This document shows, one piece after another, positions 19,636 to 31,602 of a stretch of DNA of 64,000 nt. Made by a program: the position numbers and the translations under genes. Numbering within the stretch: position 1 is the first letter of the stretch; each line of letters begins with the position of its first letter. The stretch covers positions 62,001 through 126,000 of the forward strand of contig NZ_DRFS01000012.1 of the NCBI RefSeq assembly GCF_011050415.1, written 5' to 3'. The notes beneath the pieces are model-generated. The model searched no databases. It had not been told where the DNA came from and was given only the letters and a program-made list of their open reading frames with translations. Source of the stretch: Halomonas sp. Lineage in GTDB: Bacteria; Pseudomonadota; Gammaproteobacteria; Pseudomonadales; Halomonadaceae.

Positions 19636-20180
19636 ATGACTACTTCAGCTTTTCGACCAGTCGCCGCTTGGCGCGATATGGCCTGTGGTACTTTTTTCTG
19701 TGGGTTTGCCCTGGTAGGACTGGTTAGCGTCGTCAACAGTTCGGCACTCATGAATATAGCCTGGGCCAAGGGCTAGACCCAGGCCCCGCCTTACTACCCC
19801 TGATCACGCTGGGCCTACTGCTCACCGGTGGCACTCTGATTCTGATGAAGGGCGTGTGGCGGTGGGTGCTACACATCAGAAACCACAGTCAAGCCCTAGC
19901 AAGCTCCCCGACAGAAGAGAGCCGCCCCTCCTTTCCCCCCATAAGCCAGCATCTCCATGCGGCGGCACTGCTGGGAACCCTGGCGCTCCTGCCGAGCACT
20001 ATTCAATGGCTTGGTTTCCTGCCCGCGGCACTTATCGTAGCCACCCCCTGGTTGATCTGGCTGGGCTATCGCCGCATCCGACGGGTCGCTCAGGCCACGC
20101 TCCTGGGTTGCCTGATCTCTGGCCTGCTATGCATCAGTCTCTATGTGATTTTTATCATACTGCTCGACGTACCATTGTGA
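19636..20180 (+). pseudogene. tctB: TctB small membrane subunit, frameshifted
   Basis: Translation from ATG 19636 (GGAG upstream) gives an N-terminal helix (...FALVGLVSVVNSSAL) but meets TAG at 19774. One frame over, from GAA at 19752, the sequence continues EYSLGQGLDPGPALLPLITLG and then two more hydrophobic blocks to the stop at 20178-20180. This is exactly the TctB pattern, in which a G-x-G-x-x-P-G-x-x-P loop follows the first helix. A single-base change near 19750 therefore breaks the gene. No slippery heptamer is present at the site, so programmed frameshifting is unlikely. Either the gene is inactivated or the base call is wrong. Confidence 0.75.
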
Positions 20181-20201
20181 TGCCCAATCCAGGAGCCGAT
20201 C

Positions 20202-21722
20202 ATGCTGATTGAAAGTTTTATTACTGCTCTGATAGGTACACTGCTTTCGCCCTGGGGCTTATCGCTGGCTGCGCTGGGCGCACTTTTAGGCATCGTTCTA
20301 GGGGCACTGCCAGGCGTGAGTTCTACGATGGCACTGGCCATATTGCTACCGCTTAGCTTCAGCATGGAGGCCCATCTGGCGATCCTGTTCCTGCTTTGCG
20401 TCTTTGTCGCCAGCGTTTACGGAGGCTCAATCTCCGCCATTCTGATTAATATTCCGGGCACACCGGGGGCCATTGTAACGCAGTTGGATGGCCACCCGAT
20501 GGCCAAGGCAGGCAGAGCCAGAGAAGCGCTTGTTTATGCACTGATTGCCTCAACGATAGGTGGCGCTTTTGGACTGGGCTTACTGGTGATTATTGCGCCT
20601 CTGCTCGCCGCTGTTGCCATGAGCTTTCGCAGTCCTGAATTCGCTGCTGTTGCCATCTTTGGGTTGGTTCTGCTGGCGTATGCATCTCCCGGCACTACCG
20701 TTCGCGGCTTACTGGTCGGCGCCATTGGCCTGATATGCGGCATGGTCGGCTTCGACGCATTAACCGATGTTCCCCGTTTCACGTTTGACACCCGTACCTT
20801 GCAAGGGGGCGTCGAATTGGTCCCACTCTGTGTAGGATTGTTCGGCTTGGCCGAGGTACTGAAACACCTTAATTCCTCTCACCAACGCGCACCTGCCGTC
20901 AGTATGGCGGCAATGCAACAGACCCGTCTGAAAGTAAAAACACTGCTAAAAAGCTGGAAATCCATGCTTCGGGGTTCGCTGATTGGCGCCTTTGTTGGCG
21001 CTATTCCTGCCGCAGGGTCGGCCATCGCGGTGGCGATTGCCTACGCCCAGGAAATGCGCTTTTCCAAACATCCTGAGCAATTTGGTCAGGGTGCAATTGA
21101 GGGTGTAGTTGCGCCGGAGGCTGCCAACAGTTCGAGCATAGGCGGCACCATGATTCCCATGATGACGCTGGGTGTCCCAGGGGATGCCATCACAGCGGTA
21201 CTGATGGGGTCGCTATTGATTCATGGCTTACGTCCAGGGCCAATGCTGTTTGCCGAAAACCCGCAAATGGTTTCCAGCATTTATGCGGGCTTTCTTATTG
21301 CGCTTCTTCTGACACTCATCATTGGTCTTTTACTGATGCGCTGGCTTCCCTTGATTCTGCGCATACCTTCCCATTTGTTACTGATCGGCATTGCTCTGCT
21401 CTGCGTGGTCGGCGCCTATGCCATCCGTAACAGCATGGCTGATGTGTATATCATGCTATTTTTCGGTGCGTTGGGGTATCTGCTGCATCTCCTATCGCTG
21501 CCGAGTGCACCGCTGGCGTTCGGACTCATTCTGGGGCCACTTCTGGAAGAGAACCTGCGGCGCAGTCTTATCCTAGGGCGTGGCTCCTGGGATATATTTC
21601 TGCATAGCCCGATTGCAATGAGTCTCATCGCACTATCAATCTTTACTATCGCCCTGCCTTTCGTAGCACCACTGTGGGTTCGCTTGAAAAGCGACCTCCA
21701 GCGATTAAAGGTACCCTTTTAA
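20202..21722 (+). CDS. tctA: TTT-family large membrane permease (TctA)
   Basis: A 506-residue permease with about 11 membrane segments. TctA signatures: GIVLGALPGVSSTMALAILLP near residue 25, YGGSISAILINIPGTPGA near 75, and the mirrored second-half motif GAIPAAGSAIAVAIAY with PEAANSSSIGGTMIPMMTLGVPG. It works with TctB and TctC to drive sodium-coupled uptake; since tctB is broken, function is uncertain. It ends eight bases before the convergent marR-type gene. Confidence 0.92.
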   Translation: MLIESFITALIGTLLSPWGLSLAALGALLGIVLGALPGVSSTMALAILLPLSFSMEAHLAILFLLCVFVASVYGGSISAILINIPGTPGAIVTQLDGHPMAKAGRAREALVYALIASTIGGAFGLGLLVIIAPLLAAVAMSFRSPEFAAVAIFGLVLLAYASPGTTVRGLLVGAIGLICGMVGFDALTDVPRFTFDTRTLQGGVELVPLCVGLFGLAEVLKHLNSSHQRAPAVSMAAMQQTRLKVKTLLKSWKSMLRGSLIGAFVGAIPAAGSAIAVAIAYAQEMRFSKHPEQFGQGAIEGVVAPEAANSSSIGGTMIPMMTLGVPGDAITAVLMGSLLIHGLRPGPMLFAENPQMVSSIYAGFLIALLLTLIIGLLLMRWLPLILRIPSHLLLIGIALLCVVGAYAIRNSMADVYIMLFFGALGYLLHLLSLPSAPLAFGLILGPLLEENLRRSLILGRGSWDIFLHSPIAMSLIALSIFTIALPFVAPLWVRLKSDLQRLKVPF

Positions 21723-21729
21723 TAACCCA

Positions 21730-22218
21730 TTAGCCGGCAGAATCCGCATTCATTTTTTCCAGCAGGTGCATTAAGGCAACTCGTTCCGCTGGATTGAGGT
21801 TCTTCATGGTTTGATCACTGATCTGCTTGGCGCTGGGCACCATCTCTTCTACCAGGGCGGCGCCAGGTTCGGTGATCACGACCATCACCTTGCGCTGATC
21901 GTTAGGATCGGTGGTTAAGGTAATCCATTCGCGTGCTTTGAGGCGCTTAATAACCCCACGAATCGTAGCGGGATCAATCGCGGTGGCATTGACGATATCG
22001 GTGAGCGAACTAGGCCCACGTTCCATCACCGTGCACAGCGTCACAAACTGAATGGCGGTTAACTGCTTGTCGTTACTGTAGCGCTGAAAAATAGCCGTAT
22101 GGCGCTGGTAGGCTTTACGTAGTAGATGGCCCACTTGCTCGGAAAAATCATACCCCTGCTCAGAGGGCGTATGATGCTCGCCAGAAGACGAGTGGTGGAG
22201 CGCACTATCCGTTGTCAT
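21730..22218 (-). CDS. nicR: MarR-family regulator, probable NicR
   Basis: A 162-residue MarR protein. A helical dimer region comes first, then the winged helix with GPSSLTDIVNATAIDPATIRGVIKRLKAREWI (recognition helix at about 75-105) and the wing TDPNDQRKVMV. In Pseudomonas putida, NicR represses the nic genes until 6-hydroxynicotinate or 2,5-dihydroxypyridine binds. Here the gene is convergent with tctA and divergent from the second molybdopterin gene, inside the nic island, which supports the same role. No other regulator gene lies within the island. Confidence 0.8.
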   Translation of the reverse strand: MTTDSALHHSSSGEHHTPSEQGYDFSEQVGHLLRKAYQRHTAIFQRYSNDKQLTAIQFVTLCTVMERGPSSLTDIVNATAIDPATIRGVIKRLKAREWITLTTDPNDQRKVMVVITEPGAALVEEMVPSAKQISDQTMKNLNPAERVALMHLLEKMNADSAG

Positions 22219-22329
22219 TACCTATCCTTAAATATTGGCGACGTCGTAAATCGAGTATGGCACTGGTTAACACGATGATGCATCAACGTATAAATTACTG
22301 CTTGCGCTGGGTCAATCCAGCATGCTTTT

Positions 22330-22341
22330 ATGGTGTGTACG
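22330..22341. promoter_or_regulatory. candidate NicR operator upstream of the second molybdopterin subunit
   Basis: ATGGTGTGTACG matches ATGGTGTATACG upstream of nicC at 11 of 12 positions. It lies about 90 bases before the ATG at 22428, at nearly the same distance as in nicC, and overlaps a plausible -10 (TATAAT at 22343-22348). A further AACGTATA copy is at 22285-22292. Repression by the adjacent MarR protein is inference. Confidence 0.4.
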
Positions 22342-22427
22342 CTATAATTTTACCTTAGTTTTCGCTCAGACATTAGCTCAAATTGACATAAAAACACGAA
22401 ACTCAGAGATAGCTCGGGAGGCACGTC

Positions 22428-24713
22428 ATGGCTGTTAAATCAGACTACACAAGGCAGTCGCTGCTTCACGGGTCGGATCTGCTGGTGATCTATCGCGATC
22501 CTGTTACGCCTCCCAAGCCTGCGCCGGGACAACCGGGTACACACTCTGACTTCACCCCACGTGAGCCCGAAATATTCATTGCTATATTGAGTGATGGTCA
22601 TATCCTCGCTTTCAACGGCCACGTGGATTTGGGCACCGGCATACGTACGGCGCTGGCACAAATTGTCGCTGAAGAATTGAGCGTTGCCTTTGACGACGTC
22701 ACCATGGTGCTGGGCAATCCCTTTGAGGTACCCAATCAAGGGCCAACGATTGCCAGCGCGACCATACAAATCACCGCGGAACCACTGCGCCGAGCAGCGG
22801 CACAAGCGCGGGAGTACCTGCTCACGCTGGCGGCTAGCCGCCTGAGCGTTGAGCGCGAAACACTTTACTGTCAAGCCGGATCTATCCACACCAATGATAA
22901 GCACACCAGTGATAAGCCTCTTCAACCAATAAGCTATGGCGAGCTGCTCGCCGGCGCTCGGCATGCCTTGAAATTAGCTGACAGTTCGCCCCTCAAGCCC
23001 ATCAGTGATTACACCGTAGTAGGCCAATCTACCTCCCGTGTGGATATTCCTGACAAAGTCACCGGCAAATTAACTTTTGTGCACGACTTACGCTTACCGG
23101 GCATGTTGCACGGACGAGTGATCCGCCCACCTTATGTGGGTCATGATCGCGGTGATTTTATAGGCACCAGCTTAGTGGCCGTTGACGAAAACTCCGTGGC
23201 TAACTGCCCCGGGCTGATTAAAGTCGTTGTTATCGGTGACTTCGTAGGTGTCATTGCCGAGCGGGAAGAGCAAGCCGCTGAGGCCGCCAAACAGCTTAAG
23301 GTTGAGTGGCGCCCTATCGTAGGCCTGCCTCAACTGGATAATATCGAGAAAGCGCTGCTTGACCTGCCCAGCAAGCAACGCATTCTGCTGGAAGAGGGCG
23401 ACCTAGACAGCGCCCTTGCAACAGCGAGTCATCAGCTCAATCGCACCTACATATGGCCTTTCCAACTACATGGCTCCATAGGCCCCTCTTGCTCGGTCGC
23501 CGATGCCCAAGAAGGCGCTCTCCACGTTTGGTCCGGCACACAGAATCCGCATAGTCTACGCGCAGACCTTGCGCGGCTGACCGGGCTTGATGAAAGCGTT
23601 ATCACCATCACCCGAATGGAGACCTCGGGCTGCTATGGGCGTAACTGCGCTGATGACGTTGGTGCCGATGCAGTGCTGCTTTCCCAGGCTGTGGGTCGAC
23701 CTGTTCGCGTGCAATTAACTCGCGAGCAGGAGCACACCTGGGAGCCGAAAGGGGCAGCCCAGTACATGGCTATTCAAGGTGGCTTGAATGTTGATGGTAG
23801 CCCTACAGGTTATCGCTTTAGCTCGCGCTACCCATCAAACAGCGCACCCACCTTGGCACTCTTGCTGACCGGGGCCGCCCCACCTGTCGATATCCCCTTC
23901 GAAATGGGTGACCGAACATCAGTACCGCCCTACCGCTACCCGCACCGGCAGATTATTTGTGATGACGTGCCCACTCTGGTGCGCGCCTCCTGGCTACGCG
24001 GTGTCTCAGCGCTACCCAATACGTTCGCTCACGAAAGCTATATCGATGAACTTGCCTATTTAGCGGGCGTAGATCCTGTTGCCTATCGCTTGCGTCACTT
24101 GACTGACGACCGCGCCGGCGAGCTTGTCGAAGCACTCATCAAACGCGCGAACTGGCAGCCCGGTATCGCCAACACTAACCCATTAAGCGACGGTGATTGG
24201 CGCTATGGCCGCGGCTTCGCTTATGCCCAATACGTGCATAGTAAGTTTCCGGGCTTTGGCGCGGCACTCGCCGCCTGGGTGATTGAACTTAAGGTCAATG
24301 TTCAGAGTGGCCGTATCGTCGTCGAACAGCTATACGTCGGCCAGGATGCTGGTCTCATGGTGAACCCTGCCGGTGTACGCCATCAGGTACATGGCAACGT
24401 GATCCAGATGCTCAGCCGCACGTTAAAGGAGCGGGTAACCTTTGAAGAGGGCTTGCCCACCAGCAAAGAGTGGGGCGGGTACCCCATCCTACGTTTTTCG
24501 GAGCTACCTGCAATCGACGTTATGCTGCTTGACCGCCCTGAGCTGCCGCCATTAGGGGTGGGCGAATCTGCCTCACTGCCTGGCGCGCCCGCGATTGCCA
24601 ACGCCCTCTTCGATGCCACCGGGGTAAGATTTACCCATCCACCCTTTACCCCAGACGCCGTTCGCAAGACACTGGAAAGCTCCCTCAGCTACTCCATGGA
24701 CGACGTTAGCTAA
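22428..24713 (+). CDS. nicotinate dehydrogenase molybdopterin-binding subunit, intact, without cytochromes
   Basis: A 761-residue protein of the IorB/NicB molybdopterin family. The N-terminal part has HVDLGTGIRTALAQIVAEEL, the family's first cofactor-binding block. The hammerhead domain begins near VTGKLTFVHDLRLPG (about 210), GCYGRNCADD lies near 405, WLRGVSALPNTFAHESYIDE near 520, and the terminal LGVGESASLPGAPAIANA carries the catalytic glutamate. It ends without cytochrome domains. Together with NicA it would hold the active site that the cytochrome-fused protein at 11059-14139 seems to have lost. GGGAGG precedes the ATG. Its stop overlaps the xdhC start (TAATG). An activity on another aromatic nitrogen heterocycle is possible. 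Confidence 0.85.
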   Translation: MAVKSDYTRQSLLHGSDLLVIYRDPVTPPKPAPGQPGTHSDFTPREPEIFIAILSDGHILAFNGHVDLGTGIRTALAQIVAEELSVAFDDVTMVLGNPFEVPNQGPTIASATIQITAEPLRRAAAQAREYLLTLAASRLSVERETLYCQAGSIHTNDKHTSDKPLQPISYGELLAGARHALKLADSSPLKPISDYTVVGQSTSRVDIPDKVTGKLTFVHDLRLPGMLHGRVIRPPYVGHDRGDFIGTSLVAVDENSVANCPGLIKVVVIGDFVGVIAEREEQAAEAAKQLKVEWRPIVGLPQLDNIEKALLDLPSKQRILLEEGDLDSALATASHQLNRTYIWPFQLHGSIGPSCSVADAQEGALHVWSGTQNPHSLRADLARLTGLDESVITITRMETSGCYGRNCADDVGADAVLLSQAVGRPVRVQLTREQEHTWEPKGAAQYMAIQGGLNVDGSPTGYRFSSRYPSNSAPTLALLLTGAAPPVDIPFEMGDRTSVPPYRYPHRQIICDDVPTLVRASWLRGVSALPNTFAHESYIDELAYLAGVDPVAYRLRHLTDDRAGELVEALIKRANWQPGIANTNPLSDGDWRYGRGFAYAQYVHSKFPGFGAALAAWVIELKVNVQSGRIVVEQLYVGQDAGLMVNPAGVRHQVHGNVIQMLSRTLKERVTFEEGLPTSKEWGGYPILRFSELPAIDVMLLDRPELPPLGVGESASLPGAPAIANALFDATGVRFTHPPFTPDAVRKTLESSLSYSMDDVS

Positions 24714-25681
24714 TGCACCATCTAGATCTCCAGGTTATTGAACGCGCACTGAAATGGGCCAATCAGGGAGTTACGGTGTGGCTCTGTACGGTATTAAAAA
24801 CCTTTGGTTCGTCACCCAGAGAACCGGGCGCCATGCTGGTCACCTGTCAATCAGGCGAATACGTTGGTTCACTGTCAGGGGGATGTGTCGAAGATGACTT
24901 CATCGCACGGCTCCAAAAGGGTGAGTTTAACGAACCGGTGAAGCGAGTACGCTATGGTGGCGAGGGTGATTCAGCCAATATCCGTTTACCCTGCGGAGGC
25001 AGCCTTGAAGTACTGGTCGAGCGTCTAGTGCCCAACACCGAAAACCTCACTCACCTGGAAGTGATGCATGCCACGCTACTGGGGCGCCAACCACTCACCC
25101 GCTGTATCAAATTGGATGGCAGCGGCAAACGCTTTAACCCTTCGAATACTACTGATCCCGCCGTTACTTTCGATACGGCTAGCGTCAATATCCGCATCGG
25201 GCCAGCGCTTCGGCTGATCATCGCAGGGATCTCCTCGATTTCTTCGCCCTGTGCGCTGTTTGCTCATTCGCTCGGTTTTGAAGTAATTGTTTGCGATCCC
25301 AGAGAAGAAGCTCGGAAGAGCTTCAACGTAACCGGCGTGGAAATACAGGCCGTGCTGCCCTCGGTATTTATCTCCTCAGGGGGCTGTCATGCCAATACGG
25401 CCGTTGTTGCTTTAACCCATGATCCGCGCATTGATGATTTAGCCATGATTGAGGCTGTCCGCACCGATGCCTTTTACATAGGCGTGATGGGCTCCCTTCA
25501 TACTTCGCAACAACGTGCCGAACGGCTGCTACGCTCCGGAGGGCTGACGGAAACCCAGGTAGCAAGAATCGCCATGCCGATTGGGCTTAATCTAGGAAGT
25601 AAAACACCAGCGGAGATTGCGCTAGCCGTGATGGCCGACATTGTCCGTCTCTATCGAGGTAAAGCACGCAATGAGTTATAG
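24713..25681 (+). CDS. xdhC: XdhC-family molybdenum cofactor maturation protein
   Basis: A 322-residue XdhC/CoxI protein. The N-terminal domain shows SSPREPGAMLV and GSLSGGCVEDD (XdhC signature), then LPCGGSLEVLVE. The C-terminal half is a Rossmann-like domain with FEVIVCDPREEA and an IGVMGS...R block. Proteins of this family bind molybdenum cofactor, help its sulfuration and insert it into xanthine-oxidase-type enzymes. Coupling to the preceding subunit gene by TAATG indicates a dedicated maturase for the nicotinate hydroxylase. Confidence 0.9.
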   Translation: MHHLDLQVIERALKWANQGVTVWLCTVLKTFGSSPREPGAMLVTCQSGEYVGSLSGGCVEDDFIARLQKGEFNEPVKRVRYGGEGDSANIRLPCGGSLEVLVERLVPNTENLTHLEVMHATLLGRQPLTRCIKLDGSGKRFNPSNTTDPAVTFDTASVNIRIGPALRLIIAGISSISSPCALFAHSLGFEVIVCDPREEARKSFNVTGVEIQAVLPSVFISSGGCHANTAVVALTHDPRIDDLAMIEAVRTDAFYIGVMGSLHTSQQRAERLLRSGGLTETQVARIAMPIGLNLGSKTPAEIALAVMADIVRLYRGKARNEL

Positions 25682-26084
25682 CGGCATTACACTCATTGCA
25701 GCAGTAGCAGTTAAGAGACGCACCTCTGCTGGTTTCAAAACATTACGTATACGGCCTACATGCCAGGCCGTTTTAAAATCATTAAAAAAGACCTATTAAA
25801 ACAAAATAGATAAAAAACAATATCTTAAAAATAAAAAACAAAATGACTAATGAACAGCAACATACATTAAAAATAAAACGTTACATATAAAAACAATAAT
25901 AGCGTTAGCAGTAACTTTTCTTTTAAAGAAACGTTAAAAATAACCTTTTCGACTTAAGTTTAAACATTAGAAGCCGTTAATTGTTAACGGTAACAAGAGA
26001 ACTTCCAGGGAACCATAAATAGCCAGCGTATGGCGCTGCTCAATAGACAGTGACCTACGACTGGCCTACATGTCGAGGCAAAAA
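25682..26084. other. AT-rich intergenic region before the chemoreceptor gene
   Basis: No gene seen. Roughly 25790-25970 is dominated by A-runs and is far richer in A+T than the surrounding genes. It contains the sigma-28 promoter at 25954-25980 and a perfect 7-base inverted repeat CCGTTAA-TTG-TTAACGG (25974-25990) overlapping the promoter's -10 element. Confidence 0.6.
25954..25980 (+). promoter_or_regulatory. sigma-28 (FliA) promoter of the chemoreceptor gene
   Basis: TTAAGTTT (25954-25961), 11 bases, then GCCGTTAA (25973-25980). The FliA consensus is TAAAGTTT-N11-GCCGATAA, so both elements match with one change each and the spacing is exact. It lies about 105 bases upstream of the chemoreceptor start, fitting flagellar-class control. 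Confidence 0.75.
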
Positions 26085-28076
26085 ATGAAAAAAATTTCTC
26101 GTCTTTCGCTGACGCAGAAACTGCTAGCCGCTGTTGCCATTCCACTATTGGTGGTGGCCGTCATCTTAGGTTTTATTGTCAACCAACAGCTGAATAAAGC
26201 CATTCCTCCGCTGATTGATAATGCCGGTATGCGACAAGTAGACGCACGAGCTGATGAAATCAGCCGCTGGATTACCGGCTATCGCAATTGGATAGCAGTG
26301 CTTGCCAAAGATGAACGTCTGGTCGAAGACGTACCGCTTGCTACTCATCGCGATTGGCTTGAAAAGCGCTACCCACCGGGCGGAACAATCGAGTCACTGT
26401 TCTTTTCTGACGCATCAGGTGCCACGTTAACCCACGCAGGCGTAAATCTGGAAATTGCCGAGCGGCCCTATTTCAGAACCTTGGTGACCGACGGTACTCA
26501 AGATAGTCTTCTCAGTGATCCTGTTATCTCCATGGTCAGCGGGCTGCCTACCGCCATTGTTGCCGATACTGTTTTTGATCAGCGCGGCAATCGAGCGGGG
26601 CTTCTAGGTATGACCGTTTCAATGGCAGCCGTTTCCGACATTACCTCCGATATCAATGTGGGTGAAGGCAGCTATGGCTGGTTAATCGACAGCCAAGGCC
26701 AAGTGATCGCCCACCCGGTTGAAGAGTATCGTATGTCGCTTAATTACACCGATGCTGATCAGCAAGGCTACCGAGGCTTGGATGCGCTGAGCCAACAGAT
26801 ACTTAATGGTACGGCTGGTTCAGGTGAAATCACCATGCCTAGCGGCGAGCAGACGGTTCTTATGTGGAGCCCCGTCGAAGGCACTTCATGGGTGGTTGGG
26901 GTAACCGTTCCCATTACCGCCTTTACGACGGTGACCAACAGCCTTCTTCAATCGCTATTACTGGCTGGCGGACTAATGGTGATACTGCTATTGGTGGTGG
27001 TTGCCTACGCAGCACGGCGCTCTCTCGCGCCCATCAAGCAGACGGCCAATGCCATGGCAGACATTGCCCAAGGAAAAGGCGACCTAACGCGCCGATTAGA
27101 AGCCAAAACAAGCGATGAGATCGGCGAGCTAGCCCATGGCTTTAATGCTTTTGTGGAGCGCATGCAGTTAACCCTTCAGGAAGTCCGCCAAAATGCTCGC
27201 ACCGTATTATCAGATGCCAGCGACATGGCCGATAGCACTCAAGAGCTTTCATCAAGAACCGAACAGGCAGCGGCAAACCTACAGGAAACGTCCGCGTCCA
27301 TGGAGCAGATTCACTCGACGGTGGCACACACTTCCCAAGCCTCTGAACAGGCTAATGGACTCGCGCTAGAGGCTGCCAACGCCTCAGAGCGGGGCACCGA
27401 GTCAATGAACCAGATGGAAGCCAAAATGGCCGCCATCAGTGATTCGGCCAATAAGATAAGCAACATTATTGGCTTGATTGACTCGATTGCGTTTCAAACC
27501 AATATATTGGCGCTCAATGCGTCAGTGGAAGCTGCCCGCGCCGGTGAGCAGGGCCGTGGTTTCGCCGTAGTTGCTAGCGAAGTGCGTACGCTAGCAAGCC
27601 GTTCAGCCTCTGCGGCGCATGATATTCGCGCATTGATTGATATGTCGGTTAGCCACTCAAGAGAAGGCAGCGATATCGTCAAGGCAGCCGCGGAACGTAT
27701 GAATGAGATTCGCCTTAGCGTTACCCAGGTCTCAGATGTCATCGCCGAGATTGCCGCCGGTGCTCGCGAACAAACCACCGGTATTCAGCAGGTTAATACG
27801 GCGGTGGCCGAGATGGATATGATGACTCAGCAAAATGCTGCCATGGTCAGCCAAAGCGCCACTCTTGCCTCAGCAATGCGCGACAACGCCCGCAGCCTGG
27901 ATCAGTTAATGAGTGAGTTTGTGCTCAATGAAGGTGGCGCAACAACGGCGGCGTTGCCACACAGCATGCCGACAAAAGAGCGCACTGCATCAGGGGCAGT
28001 AGTCACTCAAACGCCTCGCCGCCATACCCAGAGTGCCCAGCAAAAGCATGAAGTTGCGGAGTGGGAGGAGTTTTAA
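26085..28076 (+). CDS. methyl-accepting chemotaxis protein with dCache sensor
   Basis: A 663-residue chemoreceptor. A first membrane helix (about 8-30) is followed by a periplasmic dCache-type sensor of about 250 residues, a second helix near 280-305 ([18 protein letters not shown]), a HAMP domain ([20 protein letters not shown]...) and the signalling domain. The hairpin tip has the conserved [20 protein letters not shown] core. The protein ends in EWEEF, a docking pentapeptide for CheR/CheB. The ATG at 26085 is preferred over 26070 because GAGG lies six bases before it. Expression is likely from the sigma-28 promoter upstream. The ligand is unknown; adjacency to the nic island makes pyridine compounds worth testing. 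Confidence 0.92.
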   Translation: MKKISRLSLTQKLLAAVAIPLLVVAVILGFIVNQQLNKAIPPLIDNAGMRQVDARADEISRWITGYRNWIAVLAKDERLVEDVPLATHRDWLEKRYPPGGTIESLFFSDASGATLTHAGVNLEIAERPYFRTLVTDGTQDSLLSDPVISMVSGLPTAIVADTVFDQRGNRAGLLGMTVSMAAVSDITSDINVGEGSYGWLIDSQGQVIAHPVEEYRMSLNYTDADQQGYRGLDALSQQILNGTAGSGEITMPSGEQTVLMWSPVEGTSWVVGVTVPITAFTTVTNSLLQSLLLAGGLMVILLLVVVAYAARRSLAPIKQTANAMADIAQGKGDLTRRLEAKTSDEIGELAHGFNAFVERMQLTLQEVRQNARTVLSDASDMADSTQELSSRTEQAAANLQETSASMEQIHSTVAHTSQASEQANGLALEAANASERGTESMNQMEAKMAAISDSANKISNIIGLIDSIAFQTNILALNASVEAARAGEQGRGFAVVASEVRTLASRSASAAHDIRALIDMSVSHSREGSDIVKAAAERMNEIRLSVTQVSDVIAEIAAGAREQTTGIQQVNTAVAEMDMMTQQNAAMVSQSATLASAMRDNARSLDQLMSEFVLNEGGATTAALPHSMPTKERTASGAVVTQTPRRHTQSAQQKHEVAEWEEF

Positions 28077-28140
28077 CGCCTCATTCTACTTCTGACATAT
28101 TGCAAGGCCCAAGGCTGCTAAATAGCTTTTTGGCAATAAA

Positions 28141-28168
28141 AAACCCCGCATCCGAAGATGCGGGGTTT
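28141..28168. terminator. strong bidirectional terminator
   Basis: AAACCCCGCATC (28141-28152) pairs perfectly with GATGCGGGGTTT (28157-28168) around a CGAA tetraloop. A T-run follows on the plus strand and an A-run precedes (a T-run on the minus strand). It ends both the chemoreceptor gene and convergent katG. Confidence 0.92.
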
Positions 28169-28194
28169 ATTTTTTGTACTAAAGCTCGCAGTGT

Positions 28195-30360
<2,166 letters not shown>

Positions 30361-30570
30361 TTATTGCCTTTGTCTTGGCTGCTTTTGTCTTGGTTGCTAC
30401 CAAGCCAACTAACGGTGAGCGTCCTTACGATAATGGTGTCACTCTGCAGGTTGCACAGAAGAAAGGACGCTTCACTTACTTGGTACTGTTTTAGAACACA
30501 TTTATCATAGGTACAATTTGCTTTTTGCGACCGCTCCAATAGTTTTTAACCATCGCCTCCTTTTATCCCT

Positions 30571-31587
30571 TTATTGAGTAAACTCTTCGGTGTCGATATC
30601 CACTTGCTGTGTTTCGCTATAACGCCCCCCAGCCACTTGGTCTGGTGTCATCATGGCATTCAACTGAGACAGCGTAGTGACATCAAGGTTAAGCATTTCT
30701 GCCGCTAAATTTTCGCGCATGTGCTTAACAGAGCGCGTACCAGGGATAGGAATAATGTCTTCGCCTTGAGCTTTCAGCCACGCCAGCGCAAGCTGGCCAG
30801 GCGACACACTTAAAGCTTGCGCCAGTACGTTTAACTGCTCAAATAGTTTCAGATTATGAGGGTAATTTTCAGCACTAAAGCGCGGCATGTTCCGGCGCAT
30901 ATCACTCTCTTCAAGACGCTCAGGGTCTTGAAGGGTGCCGGTTAAAAATCCCCGCCCCAGGGGACTGAAGGCGACAAGAGCCACGCTCATTTCACGGCAC
31001 GCTTCAAGCAGGGCGATTTCTGGATTACGCGTCCAGAGTGAGTATTCCGATTGCACCGCTGCAATCGGGTATTCAGCCACCGCCCGGCGCAGCGTGGCCG
31101 CAGAGATTTCAGAGAGACCCACACCACCAATCTTGCCCTCTTCCACCAAGCGCCCAAGCGCCCCCACGCTCTCTTCAATAGGCACTTTGCGATCCAGGCG
31201 ATGCAGATAGTAAATATCTAAATGGTCGGTACGCAGGCGGTCAAGGCTCGCCTCACACTGTTTGCGCAGGGTTTCCGGACGACCATCGATAACCCGCGTG
31301 CCTAATTCAGGGTCAATGGCCATGCCGCATTTACTGGCAAGAACAAGCTGGTGCCGTTTGCCTTCGAGTGCTTTGCCAACCACCCGCTCATTGGCCGTAG
31401 CGCCATACAGTGTGGCGGTATCAAAGTGGCGATAGCCAATATCAAAGGCTTCATCCAGGGCGCGCAGAGCGACTTGTTCCGGCACGGGGCTGCCGTAGCC
31501 ATGGGAGAGGTTCATGCAGCCGAGACCAATGATCGGGGATTTAACTGAAGTGAGGCGCTGAAAAAAACTCGTCATAGAAGTTCTCAT
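30571..31587 (-). CDS. aldo/keto reductase
   Basis: A 338-residue NADPH-dependent aldo/keto reductase. Catalytic tetrad elements are visible: Asp in FDTATLYG, Tyr in TLYGATANE, Lys in LVLASKCG and His in YYLHRLD. The C-terminal cofactor-binding stretch IIPIPGTRSVKHMRENL is also present. It resembles the general oxidoreductase (Tas/YdbC-like) group; the substrate cannot be named. The start may be 31587 or an in-frame ATG four codons later. It lies 15 bases after the ABC exporter gene on the same strand, so they are likely co-transcribed. Confidence 0.88.
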   Translation of the reverse strand: MRTSMTSFFQRLTSVKSPIIGLGCMNLSHGYGSPVPEQVALRALDEAFDIGYRHFDTATLYGATANERVVGKALEGKRHQLVLASKCGMAIDPELGTRVIDGRPETLRKQCEASLDRLRTDHLDIYYLHRLDRKVPIEESVGALGRLVEEGKIGGVGLSEISAATLRRAVAEYPIAAVQSEYSLWTRNPEIALLEACREMSVALVAFSPLGRGFLTGTLQDPERLEESDMRRNMPRFSAENYPHNLKLFEQLNVLAQALSVSPGQLALAWLKAQGEDIIPIPGTRSVKHMRENLAAEMLNLDVTTLSQLNAMMTPDQVAGGRYSETQQVDIDTEEFTQ

Positions 31588-31602
31588 CTTTTAGGTACAG
31601 TT

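Noticed and set aside
19740..19780. Programmed ribosomal frameshift in tctB
   Set aside because: No slippery heptamer or stimulatory hairpin is visible at the join, and TctB genes are not known to use recoding.
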